From positions 1 through 36,126 of IMG/VR virus record IMGVR_UViG_3300034375_006804: a stretch of DNA of 36,126 bases. One strand, given 5' to 3'. Source of the DNA: a virus. The notes beneath the pieces are model-generated. The model worked only from the letters and a program-made list of their open reading frames with translations, made no database searches and was not told where the DNA came from. Below, in pieces: positions 1-7,729 of this stretch. The translations under genes were made by a program, and so were the position numbers. Within the stretch, counting starts at the first letter, position 1, and each line of letters starts with the position of its first letter.

Positions 1-119
1 CAAATTGGGCGAAAGAAGAAAAGACAGAGTTCTATAAAATGTATTCTAAATTACTACCTACCGAAATGGAACACACAGGCGATATACAAATCATAGTTAA
101 TAAGAATGTAGATAAGTAA
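1..119 (+). CDS. Putative small terminase, C-terminal part (duplicate of 35868-36116)
   Basis: This is the 38-residue C-terminal end of the gene that is complete at 35868-36116, cut by the contig start. Bases 4-119 are identical to 36001-36116. Base 3 differs from its partner at 36000 (a versus g), giving Asn here and Asp there. It is not a separate gene; on the circle the two copies are one. The protein ends in an acidic/amide-rich tail before the taa at 117-119. Confidence 0.85.
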   Translation, partial: NWAKEEKTEFYKMYSKLLPTEMEHTGDIQIIVNKNVDK

Positions 120-129
120 GTTTTAAATG
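4..129 (+). repeat. Terminal direct repeat, copy 1 (circular closure)
   Basis: Bases 4-129 are identical over 126 bases to 36001-36126, with one mismatch just outside (3 versus 36000). This is what is expected when an assembler writes out a circular or circularly permuted molecule with a k-mer-length overlap. A genuine short terminal redundancy is also possible. After removing one copy the genome is about 35,997 bp. Confidence 0.9.
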
Positions 130-170
130 CTCAATATCACAAGTTTTAACTTATAAAATGTAACAATATT

Positions 171-485
171 ATGGGAAAATATAGACTAGTAGCAAGTGAA
201 ATGTTAGCTTCTTTGCCCTTTGAAACAGAGCAAGAATTACTTGATGCAATAGTGAAAGAAATAGACAGTTGCGGAGATCCATCTTTAAAAGATGTTAAGG
301 TTGATATTTTTAAAAAGGCTCATGGATTATGCGGTTATAAACGCCACTCTTATAAAGAGTTGGCAAAGTCAATAAATAAATCTATTTCGACAATACGTTT
401 ATATGCAACAAAGCCGATATGGCAATTTTGGCAAAAAAAAGGTGACGTAAAAAGATTTTTAAAAGATGAAAATACAGATTCCTAA
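171..485 (+). CDS. Small pre-terminase protein, possible HTH / alternative TerS
   Basis: A 104-residue protein between the putative small terminase and TerL, overlapping the TerL start by 20 bases, which implies translational coupling. Residues about 58-80 (YKELAKSINKSISTIRLYA) look like a helix-turn-helix, and the basic C-terminus contains WQFWQKKGDVKRF. I do not recognise a family. Its position and DNA-binding look make it a rival candidate for the DNA-recognition subunit of terminase. No strong Shine-Dalgarno precedes the ATG (aacaatatt). Confidence 0.75.
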   Translation: MGKYRLVASEMLASLPFETEQELLDAIVKEIDSCGDPSLKDVKVDIFKKAHGLCGYKRHSYKELAKSINKSISTIRLYATKPIWQFWQKKGDVKRFLKDENTDS

Positions 486-1830
486 CAACTGGAAACCTAG
501 AAAATATCAAAAGCCCACATGGAAGGCTTTATGTAATGGTGCAAAGCGAGCTTGTATAGTTGCACACCGTAGATGGGGTAAAGATGATATTGCGTTACAC
601 TGGGCTGCTGTATCAGCTATGGAAAAGACGGCTACTTACTGGCATATGTTACCGCAGGCAGCACAGGCAAGAAAGGCTATTTGGGAAGCTGTAAACCCTC
701 ATACAGGTGTGAGGCGTATTGATGAGGCATTTCCACATGAAATAAGAGAAACTACACGTGAACAAGAGATGATGATTAAATTTGTCAATGGCTCAAGTTG
801 GCAGGTTGTAGGCTCTGATAACTATAACTCGTTAGTTGGTTCGCCTCCTTATGGTTTGACGTTTTCTGAGTGGTCATTGTGTGACCCGAGCGCATGGGCT
901 TATCTTAGACCTATACTTGCAGAAAATGGAGGTTGGGCTATTTTTATTTACACGTCACGTGGTAAAAATCACGGCTATAGTTTGTATAACATGGCTGAAA
1001 AATCCCCTGAATGGTACAGTACTAAATCAACGGCTAATGATACAGATGTGTTTACAGAGGAGCAATTGCAAAATGAGTTAAGAGAATATCAATCGGCTTA
1101 TGGTGAAGATGCAGGAAAGGCTTATTGGCTGCAAGAGTATTTTTGTTCGTTTGATGCTGCGTTGCCAGGGGCTTATTACGTTGGGGAGTTGTCAAAAGCA
1201 GAGCAGGATAATAGAATTACAAGCGTGCCTTATGACCCTAGTCTACCAGTACATACATGGTGGGATATTGGGCGTACAGATTATACTGCAATATGGTTTG
1301 TGCAATATGCAGGACGTGAAGTTAGAGTGATAGATTATTACCAGAATAACATGCAAGGTCCAGCACACTACGCACAAGAGTTACAAGATAGGCGTTACTT
1401 ATATGAAATACACCACTTACCACATGATGCGGATTATGTGCAAATGGGTTCAAGAGATGGTAAGAGTGTTAAGGAGCAGTTTGAAGAGCTTATGCCAAGC
1501 CAAGACTGGAAATGCCATAGAAGAACACAATCAGAAGTATCAGATATTTTTGTAGCTAAGGCGTTTTTTAATCGTTGTGTGTTTGATAAAGATAAAACAC
1601 AAGAAGGGCGTGAGTCTTTAGGGGCTTTTGCACAGCAATGGGACGATAAACATAAGGTGTTTACTGGCGTGCCAGCTAAGGGCTGGTTTAAACATGGTGC
1701 AGATGCGTTTAGATATTTGGCAGTAGGTTATCAAGAGGACTTTGACCAGAACGTTATAGTAGATGATAGAAATACTTTTATGGGAGTTATGAGACGTAAT
1801 ACACACGGTGTTAGTAGACCAATAATATAA
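466..1830 (+). CDS. terL: Terminase large subunit (TerL)
   Basis: The 454-residue DNA-packaging motor: an N-terminal ATPase drives DNA into the procapsid and a C-terminal RNase H-like nuclease cuts the concatemer. The Walker A-like segment is AHRRWGKDD (residues about 33-41), with Asp where most NTPases have Thr/Ser. Walker B is probably in YGLTFSEWS (near 130). Nuclease acidic residues are visible in WWDIGRTDYTA (about 264-274) and KHGADAFRYLA (about 408-418), the usual first and last aspartates of the terminase nuclease. The length is normal for podovirus TerL. It is followed directly by portal, scaffold and capsid genes, the standard packaging/head order. Confidence 0.93.
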   Translation: MKIQIPNNWKPRKYQKPTWKALCNGAKRACIVAHRRWGKDDIALHWAAVSAMEKTATYWHMLPQAAQARKAIWEAVNPHTGVRRIDEAFPHEIRETTREQEMMIKFVNGSSWQVVGSDNYNSLVGSPPYGLTFSEWSLCDPSAWAYLRPILAENGGWAIFIYTSRGKNHGYSLYNMAEKSPEWYSTKSTANDTDVFTEEQLQNELREYQSAYGEDAGKAYWLQEYFCSFDAALPGAYYVGELSKAEQDNRITSVPYDPSLPVHTWWDIGRTDYTAIWFVQYAGREVRVIDYYQNNMQGPAHYAQELQDRRYLYEIHHLPHDADYVQMGSRDGKSVKEQFEELMPSQDWKCHRRTQSEVSDIFVAKAFFNRCVFDKDKTQEGRESLGAFAQQWDDKHKVFTGVPAKGWFKHGADAFRYLAVGYQEDFDQNVIVDDRNTFMGVMRRNTHGVSRPII

Positions 1831-1888
1831 CGTGTTGTATTTGTAGTTGTAATGTGTTAATGTTGTGTAACTTTTCAATGGTTGCATT

Positions 1889-3880
1889 ATGAATATAGAT
1901 AAAAAAGTTCCAGTATCAAAGAATAGTGATACCCTGAATTTTTGGCAGGGGCAAATTGCCACAGCTAAAGAATATCTAAAAGATTATCATGAAAGAGGCG
2001 ATAAAATAGAATGTCGTTATCGTGATGAGGAGCGCAATACAAGCCAAAGAAATATAGCTAGTGGAAATTTTCTGTCTAGTTATAATATTCTGTATTCTAA
2101 TACGGAAACTATACAACCAATTTTATTTAGTGAAACACCTGAGCCTGATGTAAGGGCTAACGACACTGATAGTATGAATGCCCGTAAGGCTGCAAAGATG
2201 CTAGAAGATGTTATAGCTTATAATGGAAAGTTGCCAGAAACGGTAAGCTCTATTGAAAGTGCTGTTAAGGATTTATTATTGCCTGGAACTGGCGTTTTAC
2301 GTGTGATGTATGAACCTACCTTTGATAAGAGGGAAAAGGAAGCTACCAACGATGATGGCGAAGTTGTAATAGAGCAAGATGAAAAGCTTGTTTTTGAAGA
2401 GGTGCGATATGAACATGTACAATGGAAAGATTTGCTATATCCAAAATGTAAAAAATGGGAGTCGTTACCTTGGATAGCGTTTAGGGGGTTGTTTACTTAC
2501 ACGGAAGCAAAAGAAGAGTTTGGAACATCTATTGCTAATACACTGGAATATACGTATCAAGATGAGTCTGATAAAACCAACAGAACTTACACACCAGAGA
2601 ATAACAAATTTGGAAATGCTGAGGTTTGGGAAGTATGGGATAAAACTAATAGGCGTGTTTTATGGATAGCAGATGGAAAGGCGGTCAATAGCCCATTAAG
2701 AATAGATAAAGACCCTCTTGAACTAGATGAATTCTACCCTATACCAAAGCCGTTATTCTCATCAACAACTACTGGTGAAATTAAACCAGTGCCTTTGTTT
2801 GTGTTTTATCAAGATTTAGCAAATGAACTTGATGAAGTATCTACAAGAATAAGAAGAAACGTAGACAGCTTAAGAAGACGTGGCGTTTATGATGGCTCTT
2901 TTAGTGACTTGGAGCAGTTAAGTTCAGCACAAGATAATCAGTTTATACCTATTAAAGACTTTAGTAAGCTACAAAGTAAGGGCGGTATAAAATCAGTAAT
3001 GGACACAGAGGATTTAAACAATCAGATTGCAGTACTCGAGTCTTTATATAAGCAAAGAAAAGAAATTATTGATTCTATATATCAAATAATGGGATATGCG
3101 GATATATTACGAGGGCAATCAGACCCTAGGGAGACTTTAGGAGCGCAAAGGATTAAGGGAAGGTTTGGTACGCTAAGAATATCTAAGTATCAACGTGACG
3201 TGCAGAGATTAATACGTGATGCATTTAGAATAGCAGGGCAAATTATAGTTAATAAGTTTGAGCCAAAAACTATAGCTTTGCAAACGTCTGTACCTCTTGA
3301 TGAAGTTGCGATTTATAAAGAGATATTAGAGCAAACAGAGCCTGCTAGTGTTTTGGTTGATATACAAACTGATTCAACAATAGCAGCTGATGATATAGCA
3401 GATAAACAGGACATAATAGAGTTTACTGCTGCGGTAAGTGATTTTGTACAGCGCACTCCTGCAATGGTTCAAGTGTTAGGCTTGCAAGCTACAAGCGATT
3501 TGTTGATGGCTATGCTTAAAAAGTTTAAGATGGGGCGTGATATTGAACAAGCTGTTATGGATAGGGTTAAGGAAGCTGCAAAACAAGCTAATCAACCTAA
3601 ACAACCAAGCCCTGAACAAATGAAAGAACAAAGGGAAATGGCTAAGTTGCAATTAGATGCTACGTTTAAGCAAGCTGAATTGAGATTAAAAGATAAAGAA
3701 TTAGATATAAGAGCAGCAGAAGCTGGAATGAAAGACACAAGGGAAGGTCAAAAGTTAGATTTAAAAGGAGTTGAGTTAGCTTTAAAGTCGTTAAACGAGG
3801 CGCAAAAAGCGGAAACTGAGGAAAGGAAGTTGCAAGCGGAAGAGGCGAATCCGCAAGACAATGCAATTGTAGGAGTTTAA
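1889..3880 (+). CDS. Portal protein (P22-like)
   Basis: A 663-residue protein whose dodecamer would form the portal vertex through which DNA is packaged and ejected. It is placed between TerL and scaffold, and its size matches the large P22-type portals. An alpha/beta stem/wing region is followed by a long charged helical C-terminus from about residue 560 (KEAAKQANQPKQPSPEQMK onward), rich in Glu/Lys/Gln, consistent with a barrel-like coiled coil. The segment DILRGQSDPRETLGAQRIKG (about 404-423) resembles the conserved ETLGAQ motif of this portal family. There is a 58-base gap to TerL and no strong SD. Assignment rests on motif recall and gene order. Confidence 0.88.
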   Translation: MNIDKKVPVSKNSDTLNFWQGQIATAKEYLKDYHERGDKIECRYRDEERNTSQRNIASGNFLSSYNILYSNTETIQPILFSETPEPDVRANDTDSMNARKAAKMLEDVIAYNGKLPETVSSIESAVKDLLLPGTGVLRVMYEPTFDKREKEATNDDGEVVIEQDEKLVFEEVRYEHVQWKDLLYPKCKKWESLPWIAFRGLFTYTEAKEEFGTSIANTLEYTYQDESDKTNRTYTPENNKFGNAEVWEVWDKTNRRVLWIADGKAVNSPLRIDKDPLELDEFYPIPKPLFSSTTTGEIKPVPLFVFYQDLANELDEVSTRIRRNVDSLRRRGVYDGSFSDLEQLSSAQDNQFIPIKDFSKLQSKGGIKSVMDTEDLNNQIAVLESLYKQRKEIIDSIYQIMGYADILRGQSDPRETLGAQRIKGRFGTLRISKYQRDVQRLIRDAFRIAGQIIVNKFEPKTIALQTSVPLDEVAIYKEILEQTEPASVLVDIQTDSTIAADDIADKQDIIEFTAAVSDFVQRTPAMVQVLGLQATSDLLMAMLKKFKMGRDIEQAVMDRVKEAAKQANQPKQPSPEQMKEQREMAKLQLDATFKQAELRLKDKELDIRAAEAGMKDTREGQKLDLKGVELALKSLNEAQKAETEERKLQAEEANPQDNAIVGV

Positions 3881-3907
3881 TTTAATGTCATTAAAAGGAG
3901 CGGTAAT

Positions 3908-4954
3908 ATGACAGAAGAAGTAGTACAAGAAAACAATGACTTAGCTAATAATTTGAAGAATGCTCTTAATGAGGCACTTGGAAAGCCAGAAGTTGTTATT
4001 GAAGAAAAAGAGGAGATAGTTGTAAATGAAGAAGAGGTTGTTGAGCAAGAAACACAAGACAATAATGATGCACTTGAAGTATCAGAAAAAGAGCAAAGTG
4101 AAGAAGTAAACCAAATAGAAGAAGAATTTAAGTTAATACCTAAAGAGTGGAAAAAAGAGGAAAAAGAAAAGTTTGAAGCTGTTTTAAATAATCCTGAAAC
4201 AAAGGAAGCAGCCGAGGTTTTAATAAGTAGGTATGAGAACTTAAGAAAAGATTATCATCGCAAGGCTGGTGAGCGTGCAGAGTTTGCAAAGCAAGTTAGT
4301 TCTTGGGATGAAATATTTGACGATAGAGCCAAGGAGGCATTGAAGGCTAGAGGCATTGAAGCACCAGAATATGTTAAAAGGTTGCTAAGTGTTGAACAAA
4401 GCCTAATCACTAATCCAGCTCCAACCATAAAAAAGCTTATGGAAGCCTATAGGGTTGACCCTAAGCAATTTGTCAACGACGAGTCTAATGATGAAGTTGT
4501 TGACTATGATAAAACAATTACCGAGTTAAAAAAAGACGTAGCACAAATAAAACAAGGCAATGTGCAAAAAGAAACTAATATTGCAGCGAGACAAGACGCG
4601 GAAATCGCCAAGCAGATACGGGACTTCAAATTTGCAATTGATGAAAGTGGTGAGCCAAAGCACCCATTATTTGAAGAAGCTTATGACGAGATGAGTTCTT
4701 TAATAGTGAAGGGCAAAGCTAAGACGCTAGAAGAAGCTTATGAAATGTCGCCAACTGTACAACTTACTAAGATGCAAGCAGAGGCAGAGCGACAAAAAAA
4801 AGTTGATTTGGAAGAAGAAAAGCGAAAAGTTGCAAAAGCTAAAAAGGCAGCTAAAGGAATCACCAATACAAGGGTTGTTAAACCAGCCCCTGAAAAATTA
4901 AGCTTTGAAGAGATGTTTAGAAGAAATCTTCGAGAGGCAAGTGCTAACTCTTAA
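3908..4954 (+). CDS. Scaffolding protein
   Basis: A 348-residue, highly acidic and helical protein between portal and capsid, the expected place for the internal scaffold that templates procapsid assembly and then exits. The N-terminal 80 residues are Glu-rich (EEKEEIVVNEEEVVEQE). A segment near 75-125 (KLIPKEWKKEEKEKFEAVL, then YHRKAGERAEFAKQV) resembles the phage scaffold/peptidase-associated motif with PxEW followed by a long coiled coil. The C-terminus is basic, as in P22 scaffold, where it contacts coat protein. SD aaaggagcgg lies upstream of the ATG. Confidence 0.82.
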   Translation: MTEEVVQENNDLANNLKNALNEALGKPEVVIEEKEEIVVNEEEVVEQETQDNNDALEVSEKEQSEEVNQIEEEFKLIPKEWKKEEKEKFEAVLNNPETKEAAEVLISRYENLRKDYHRKAGERAEFAKQVSSWDEIFDDRAKEALKARGIEAPEYVKRLLSVEQSLITNPAPTIKKLMEAYRVDPKQFVNDESNDEVVDYDKTITELKKDVAQIKQGNVQKETNIAARQDAEIAKQIRDFKFAIDESGEPKHPLFEEAYDEMSSLIVKGKAKTLEEAYEMSPTVQLTKMQAEAERQKKVDLEEEKRKVAKAKKAAKGITNTRVVKPAPEKLSFEEMFRRNLREASANS

Positions 4955-4956
4955 AA

Positions 4957-4980
4957 CTCGGCTTTATTAATTTAAGCGAG
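4957..4980 (+). promoter_or_regulatory. Hairpin overlapping the capsid gene Shine-Dalgarno
   Basis: ctcg(g)ctt at 4957-4964 pairs with aagcgag at 4974-4980, giving 7 bp with one bulged g and a 9-base AT loop. The 3' arm includes most of the gagg that serves as SD for the capsid ATG at 4988, so the structure could tune capsid translation or mark an mRNA end. No U-tract follows, which argues against a classic terminator. Confidence 0.35.
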
Positions 4981-4987
4981 GTTTAAA

Positions 4988-5965
4988 ATGACTATTCCAA
5001 ATAGTACTTTTACTGAAATTCTATCGAGTACTTTGAGAGATTTTCAAAATGATTTTGCTGATAACGTTACGGATAAAAACGCATTGCTAACGGCAATGAA
5101 AGACGTGGGCGGTATTAAGCTAAAAACAGGTGGTGAGTCTATTCAGCAACAACTTGCGTATGCTGAAAACTCAACATTTCAATATTACTCTGGTTATGAG
5201 ACTTTAGATGTAAGCGCAAGCGACACTCTAACTTCTGCTAATTATGACTGGAAACAAGCAGCTGTAAATATAACTATATCAGGGCTTGAGCGTAGACAAA
5301 ACAGCGGTGAGGCTCAAATAATTGACCTAGTAACTAATAGAACTAAGGTTGCTATGATTACTATGGCGAACAATATTAATGTTGGTTTATATTCAGATGG
5401 TACTGGTTCTTCAGGTAAACAGATCGGTGGGTTACAGCTAATTGTAGCGGACGATCCTACAACTGGAACGGTTGGCGGTATTGATGCTTCAACGCAAACT
5501 TTTTGGAGAAACGTTGCGTACGATGCAACTACTGACGGCGGTGCTGCTGCTTCTGCTTCCAACATTATTAAGTATATGAACACAGTTTATAATCAATTAA
5601 CTCGTGGTACTGATAAGCCTAATCTAATTGTAGCAGATCAAAACTATTACAATTTCTATCAGCAAGCATTACAATCAATTCAACGTGTAAACGTGAATGA
5701 GGGTGCTGTTGCTAAAATGGCTTCTAGTGGTTTTGCAGCTCTTGATTATCTTGGTGTACCTGTTGTTCTTGATAACGATATACCAACTAATCATATGTAC
5801 TTTTTGAACACTAACTACTTAGAGTTCTGTGTACATGAAAACGCAAACTTTACACCAGGTGAAATGGATAAGCCAATTAATCAAGATGCTATGGTAATGC
5901 CTATACTATTTATGGGTAACTTGACTTGTTCAAACCGTAGCTTGCAAGGTGTATTGAAAGATTAA
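4988..5965 (+). CDS. Major capsid protein
   Basis: A 325-residue protein that would form the icosahedral shell (HK97-type fold by family). Recognisable family segments are LAYAENSTFQYYSGYETLDV (about 57-76), YDWKQAAVNITISGLERRQN (about 88-107) and GLYSDGTGSSGKQIGGLQ (about 136-153), which recur in podovirus and siphovirus coat proteins of this group. It follows scaffold and precedes a small decoration protein. The SD gcgagg lies partly in a hairpin (4957-4980). No N-terminal delta domain or protease gene is evident, consistent with a separate scaffold. Confidence 0.93.
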   Translation: MTIPNSTFTEILSSTLRDFQNDFADNVTDKNALLTAMKDVGGIKLKTGGESIQQQLAYAENSTFQYYSGYETLDVSASDTLTSANYDWKQAAVNITISGLERRQNSGEAQIIDLVTNRTKVAMITMANNINVGLYSDGTGSSGKQIGGLQLIVADDPTTGTVGGIDASTQTFWRNVAYDATTDGGAAASASNIIKYMNTVYNQLTRGTDKPNLIVADQNYYNFYQQALQSIQRVNVNEGAVAKMASSGFAALDYLGVPVVLDNDIPTNHMYFLNTNYLEFCVHENANFTPGEMDKPINQDAMVMPILFMGNLTCSNRSLQGVLKD

Positions 5966-5986
5966 CAATAAATAACGGAGGATATC

Positions 5987-6448
5987 ATGGGATATCAAAT
6001 TGGTCTAGATTTAACTGTTATTGACACAAGCCCACAATTTAAACTTGGTGAGCTTGCACAACTAGATGATGGTAAAATTTACAAATACGTAAAGTATGAG
6101 GCTGCAAGTGCTGCAACGGCTGGTGTAGCTGGTGAAGTTGCTTATTACGCAACTGTTGCTGTTGGTGATGCCACTGGTACAATTGTTACTTCTGATTTAT
6201 CTGATAGTGACGAGGTTGGTGCTGGTGTATTACAAGCAGCTTTAACTGATGGTAGTTATGGTTGGATTCAAGTAAAAGGAATCGCAACATTAACTATAGC
6301 ACTAACAGCAGGTGCAGATGGTGACCCACTAACTGCAACAGGCGCGGCTGATGGTACGCTTGACGTATCTGCAGCGGTAACTGATGTTGTATGTGCGGTT
6401 GCAATTGATGCATCAGAAAAAATAATTTTGTGTGATTTTCCACACTAA
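5987..6448 (+). CDS. Capsid decoration / cement-like protein
   Basis: A 153-residue protein rich in Ala, Gly, Thr and Val with almost no charged helical segments, suggesting an all-beta fold. It sits directly downstream of the major capsid gene with a strong SD (ggagg). Alternating segments such as GVAGEVAYYATVAVGDATG and GVLQAALTDGSYGWIQVKG resemble phage head-stabilising (DUF2190-like) proteins. It probably binds the capsid surface after expansion. A G/C hairpin follows the stop. Function is inferred from position and composition. Confidence 0.72.
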   Translation: MGYQIGLDLTVIDTSPQFKLGELAQLDDGKIYKYVKYEAASAATAGVAGEVAYYATVAVGDATGTIVTSDLSDSDEVGAGVLQAALTDGSYGWIQVKGIATLTIALTAGADGDPLTATGAADGTLDVSAAVTDVVCAVAIDASEKIILCDFPH

Positions 6449-6460
6449 CTAACTAAGGGT

Positions 6461-6478
6461 GGGGGCATTATGTCCCCC
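6461..6478 (+). terminator. G5/C5 hairpin after the decoration gene
   Basis: ggggg at 6461-6465 pairs with ccccc at 6474-6478 around an 8-base loop, with additional weaker pairing outside (agg/cct). It is followed by tcctgacattttaaa, so the U-tract is poor. It sits in the 59-base gap between the decoration gene and the next gene and probably attenuates transcription or stabilises the abundant capsid mRNA 3' end. A similar G5/C5 hairpin occurs at 27267-27286. Confidence 0.55.
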
Positions 6479-6507
6479 TCCTGACATTTTAAAAAGGAGC
6501 GGATAAA

Positions 6508-7101
6508 ATGTTTAATCAAAAAAAATGGAATCCAGAAGAGGATAAATATTTAGCGGTAAAGTTTAGTAAAAAGGCAGTACATAATAAATTTAAAAGCGAA
6601 CAAGAGGGAAGGCAGGTTTTTGAAGATGTTGATTGGATAAATATAAGAATACCTGGTGATAAAACCACAGAAGTAAGTAGAAAGGTTAAAGAAGAGGATA
6701 AAGAAAGGTTTGAGTTTCAATGGAATAATTATTTAAACCGTGAAGAAGACAAAAAGAACGGTATACCGCTTGATATGTTGCCAAGCATAACACCAGCGCA
6801 AGTAGCTAATCTACAAGCGTTAAAAGTAGAAACAGTTGAGCAGTTGGCTAACTTACACGAGAAGGGTATAAAGAACCTGTTTGAAGGTAGGGATTTAGTA
6901 AAGAAAGCAAAGTTATTTTTAGAGGGTGATAACTACGCTAAAAAGTTGGAAAAAGAGATTGAAGAGCTAAAAGCAGAAATAAAAAAGCTGCAACAGCCTA
7001 ATTTAAAATTGGAGAGTGGTGATGAGCCTACTAACAATAATACAAAACGTAACAAACGAAACACTACTAGGGGAAGAGCCTCAAACGGTAGTGGGGAATA
7101 A
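6508..7101 (+). CDS. Head-region protein with C-terminal coiled coil, unknown function
   Basis: A 197-residue charged protein. Residues about 95-130 (MLPSITPAQVANLQALKVETVEQLANLHEKGIKNL) resemble a helix-hairpin-helix-like helical repeat. Residues about 140-170 (YAKKLEKEIEELKAEIKKLQ) are a clear coiled coil, followed by a basic tail rich in Asn, Lys and Arg. The start is supported by aaaaaggagcgg. The 3' end overlaps the next gene by 80 bases in another frame. Head-tail joining or minor head role is inferred only from position. Confidence 0.75.
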   Translation: MFNQKKWNPEEDKYLAVKFSKKAVHNKFKSEQEGRQVFEDVDWINIRIPGDKTTEVSRKVKEEDKERFEFQWNNYLNREEDKKNGIPLDMLPSITPAQVANLQALKVETVEQLANLHEKGIKNLFEGRDLVKKAKLFLEGDNYAKKLEKEIEELKAEIKKLQQPNLKLESGDEPTNNNTKRNKRNTTRGRASNGSGE

Positions 7102-7729
7102 TGACAAGTATGTAAAGAAAGCGTTAGCCTTGCTAAATAAAGTGGGCAAAAAGCTTTCGGCCATGCATGATTGGCAAGTTATACAAAAAGAGGTGACGTT
7201 TACAAGTAATGGTACAGGCTCTTATTCTCGTTCTAGTGTTTTTACAGATGGTGATTTTTTGCGTTATATTAATGACACTGACTGGGATAGGTCTAATTAT
7301 AGAAAGATGTCACTAGTTACGCCTCAAGAGTGGCAGGTGCTTAAAAGCTCCGTTGTAACAAATGTTGGTATTATTCGTTATTATCGTGAACAAGATAATA
7401 ATATCTTAATTACTCCTGATAAGACAGGCGACACTATCGTGTTTGAATATATCTCCAAAAACTGGATAATAGATGCAAGTGGAACAACAACAAAGGCAGC
7501 TTTCACAGCTGATGATGATGAGGTTAGATTTCCAGAGTTTTTAATGGAGCTTGGTTTGAAATACGAGTTAAAAGCAGGTGACGGCTTGCCAGCAGCGGTA
7601 GAATTAAAAGAATTTGAAGATGCTAGGGAGGATTTAATAGCAGCAGAAACACCAAAAAGAATTATAGGACCTAAATATAACTACAACACCAGAAACCCTA
7701 ACTTGCCAGATACAGGAGTAGGATTATGA
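7022..7729 (+). CDS. Head-tail connector / adaptor-like protein
   Basis: A 235-residue protein. I chose the ATG at 7022 because ggag at 7011-7014 is well spaced; two in-frame GTG codons lie just upstream. The N-terminus (VTNETLLGEEPQTVVGNNDKYVKKALALLNKVGKKL) and the following beta-rich segment resemble P22 gp4-like adaptor proteins, which lengthen the portal channel after packaging. Segments such as ILITPDKTGDTIVFEYISKN are typical of that family. It overlaps the upstream gene by 80 bases and the next by 4 (atga), indicating coupled expression. Confidence 0.72.
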   Translation: MSLLTIIQNVTNETLLGEEPQTVVGNNDKYVKKALALLNKVGKKLSAMHDWQVIQKEVTFTSNGTGSYSRSSVFTDGDFLRYINDTDWDRSNYRKMSLVTPQEWQVLKSSVVTNVGIIRYYREQDNNILITPDKTGDTIVFEYISKNWIIDASGTTTKAAFTADDDEVRFPEFLMELGLKYELKAGDGLPAAVELKEFEDAREDLIAAETPKRIIGPKYNYNTRNPNLPDTGVGL

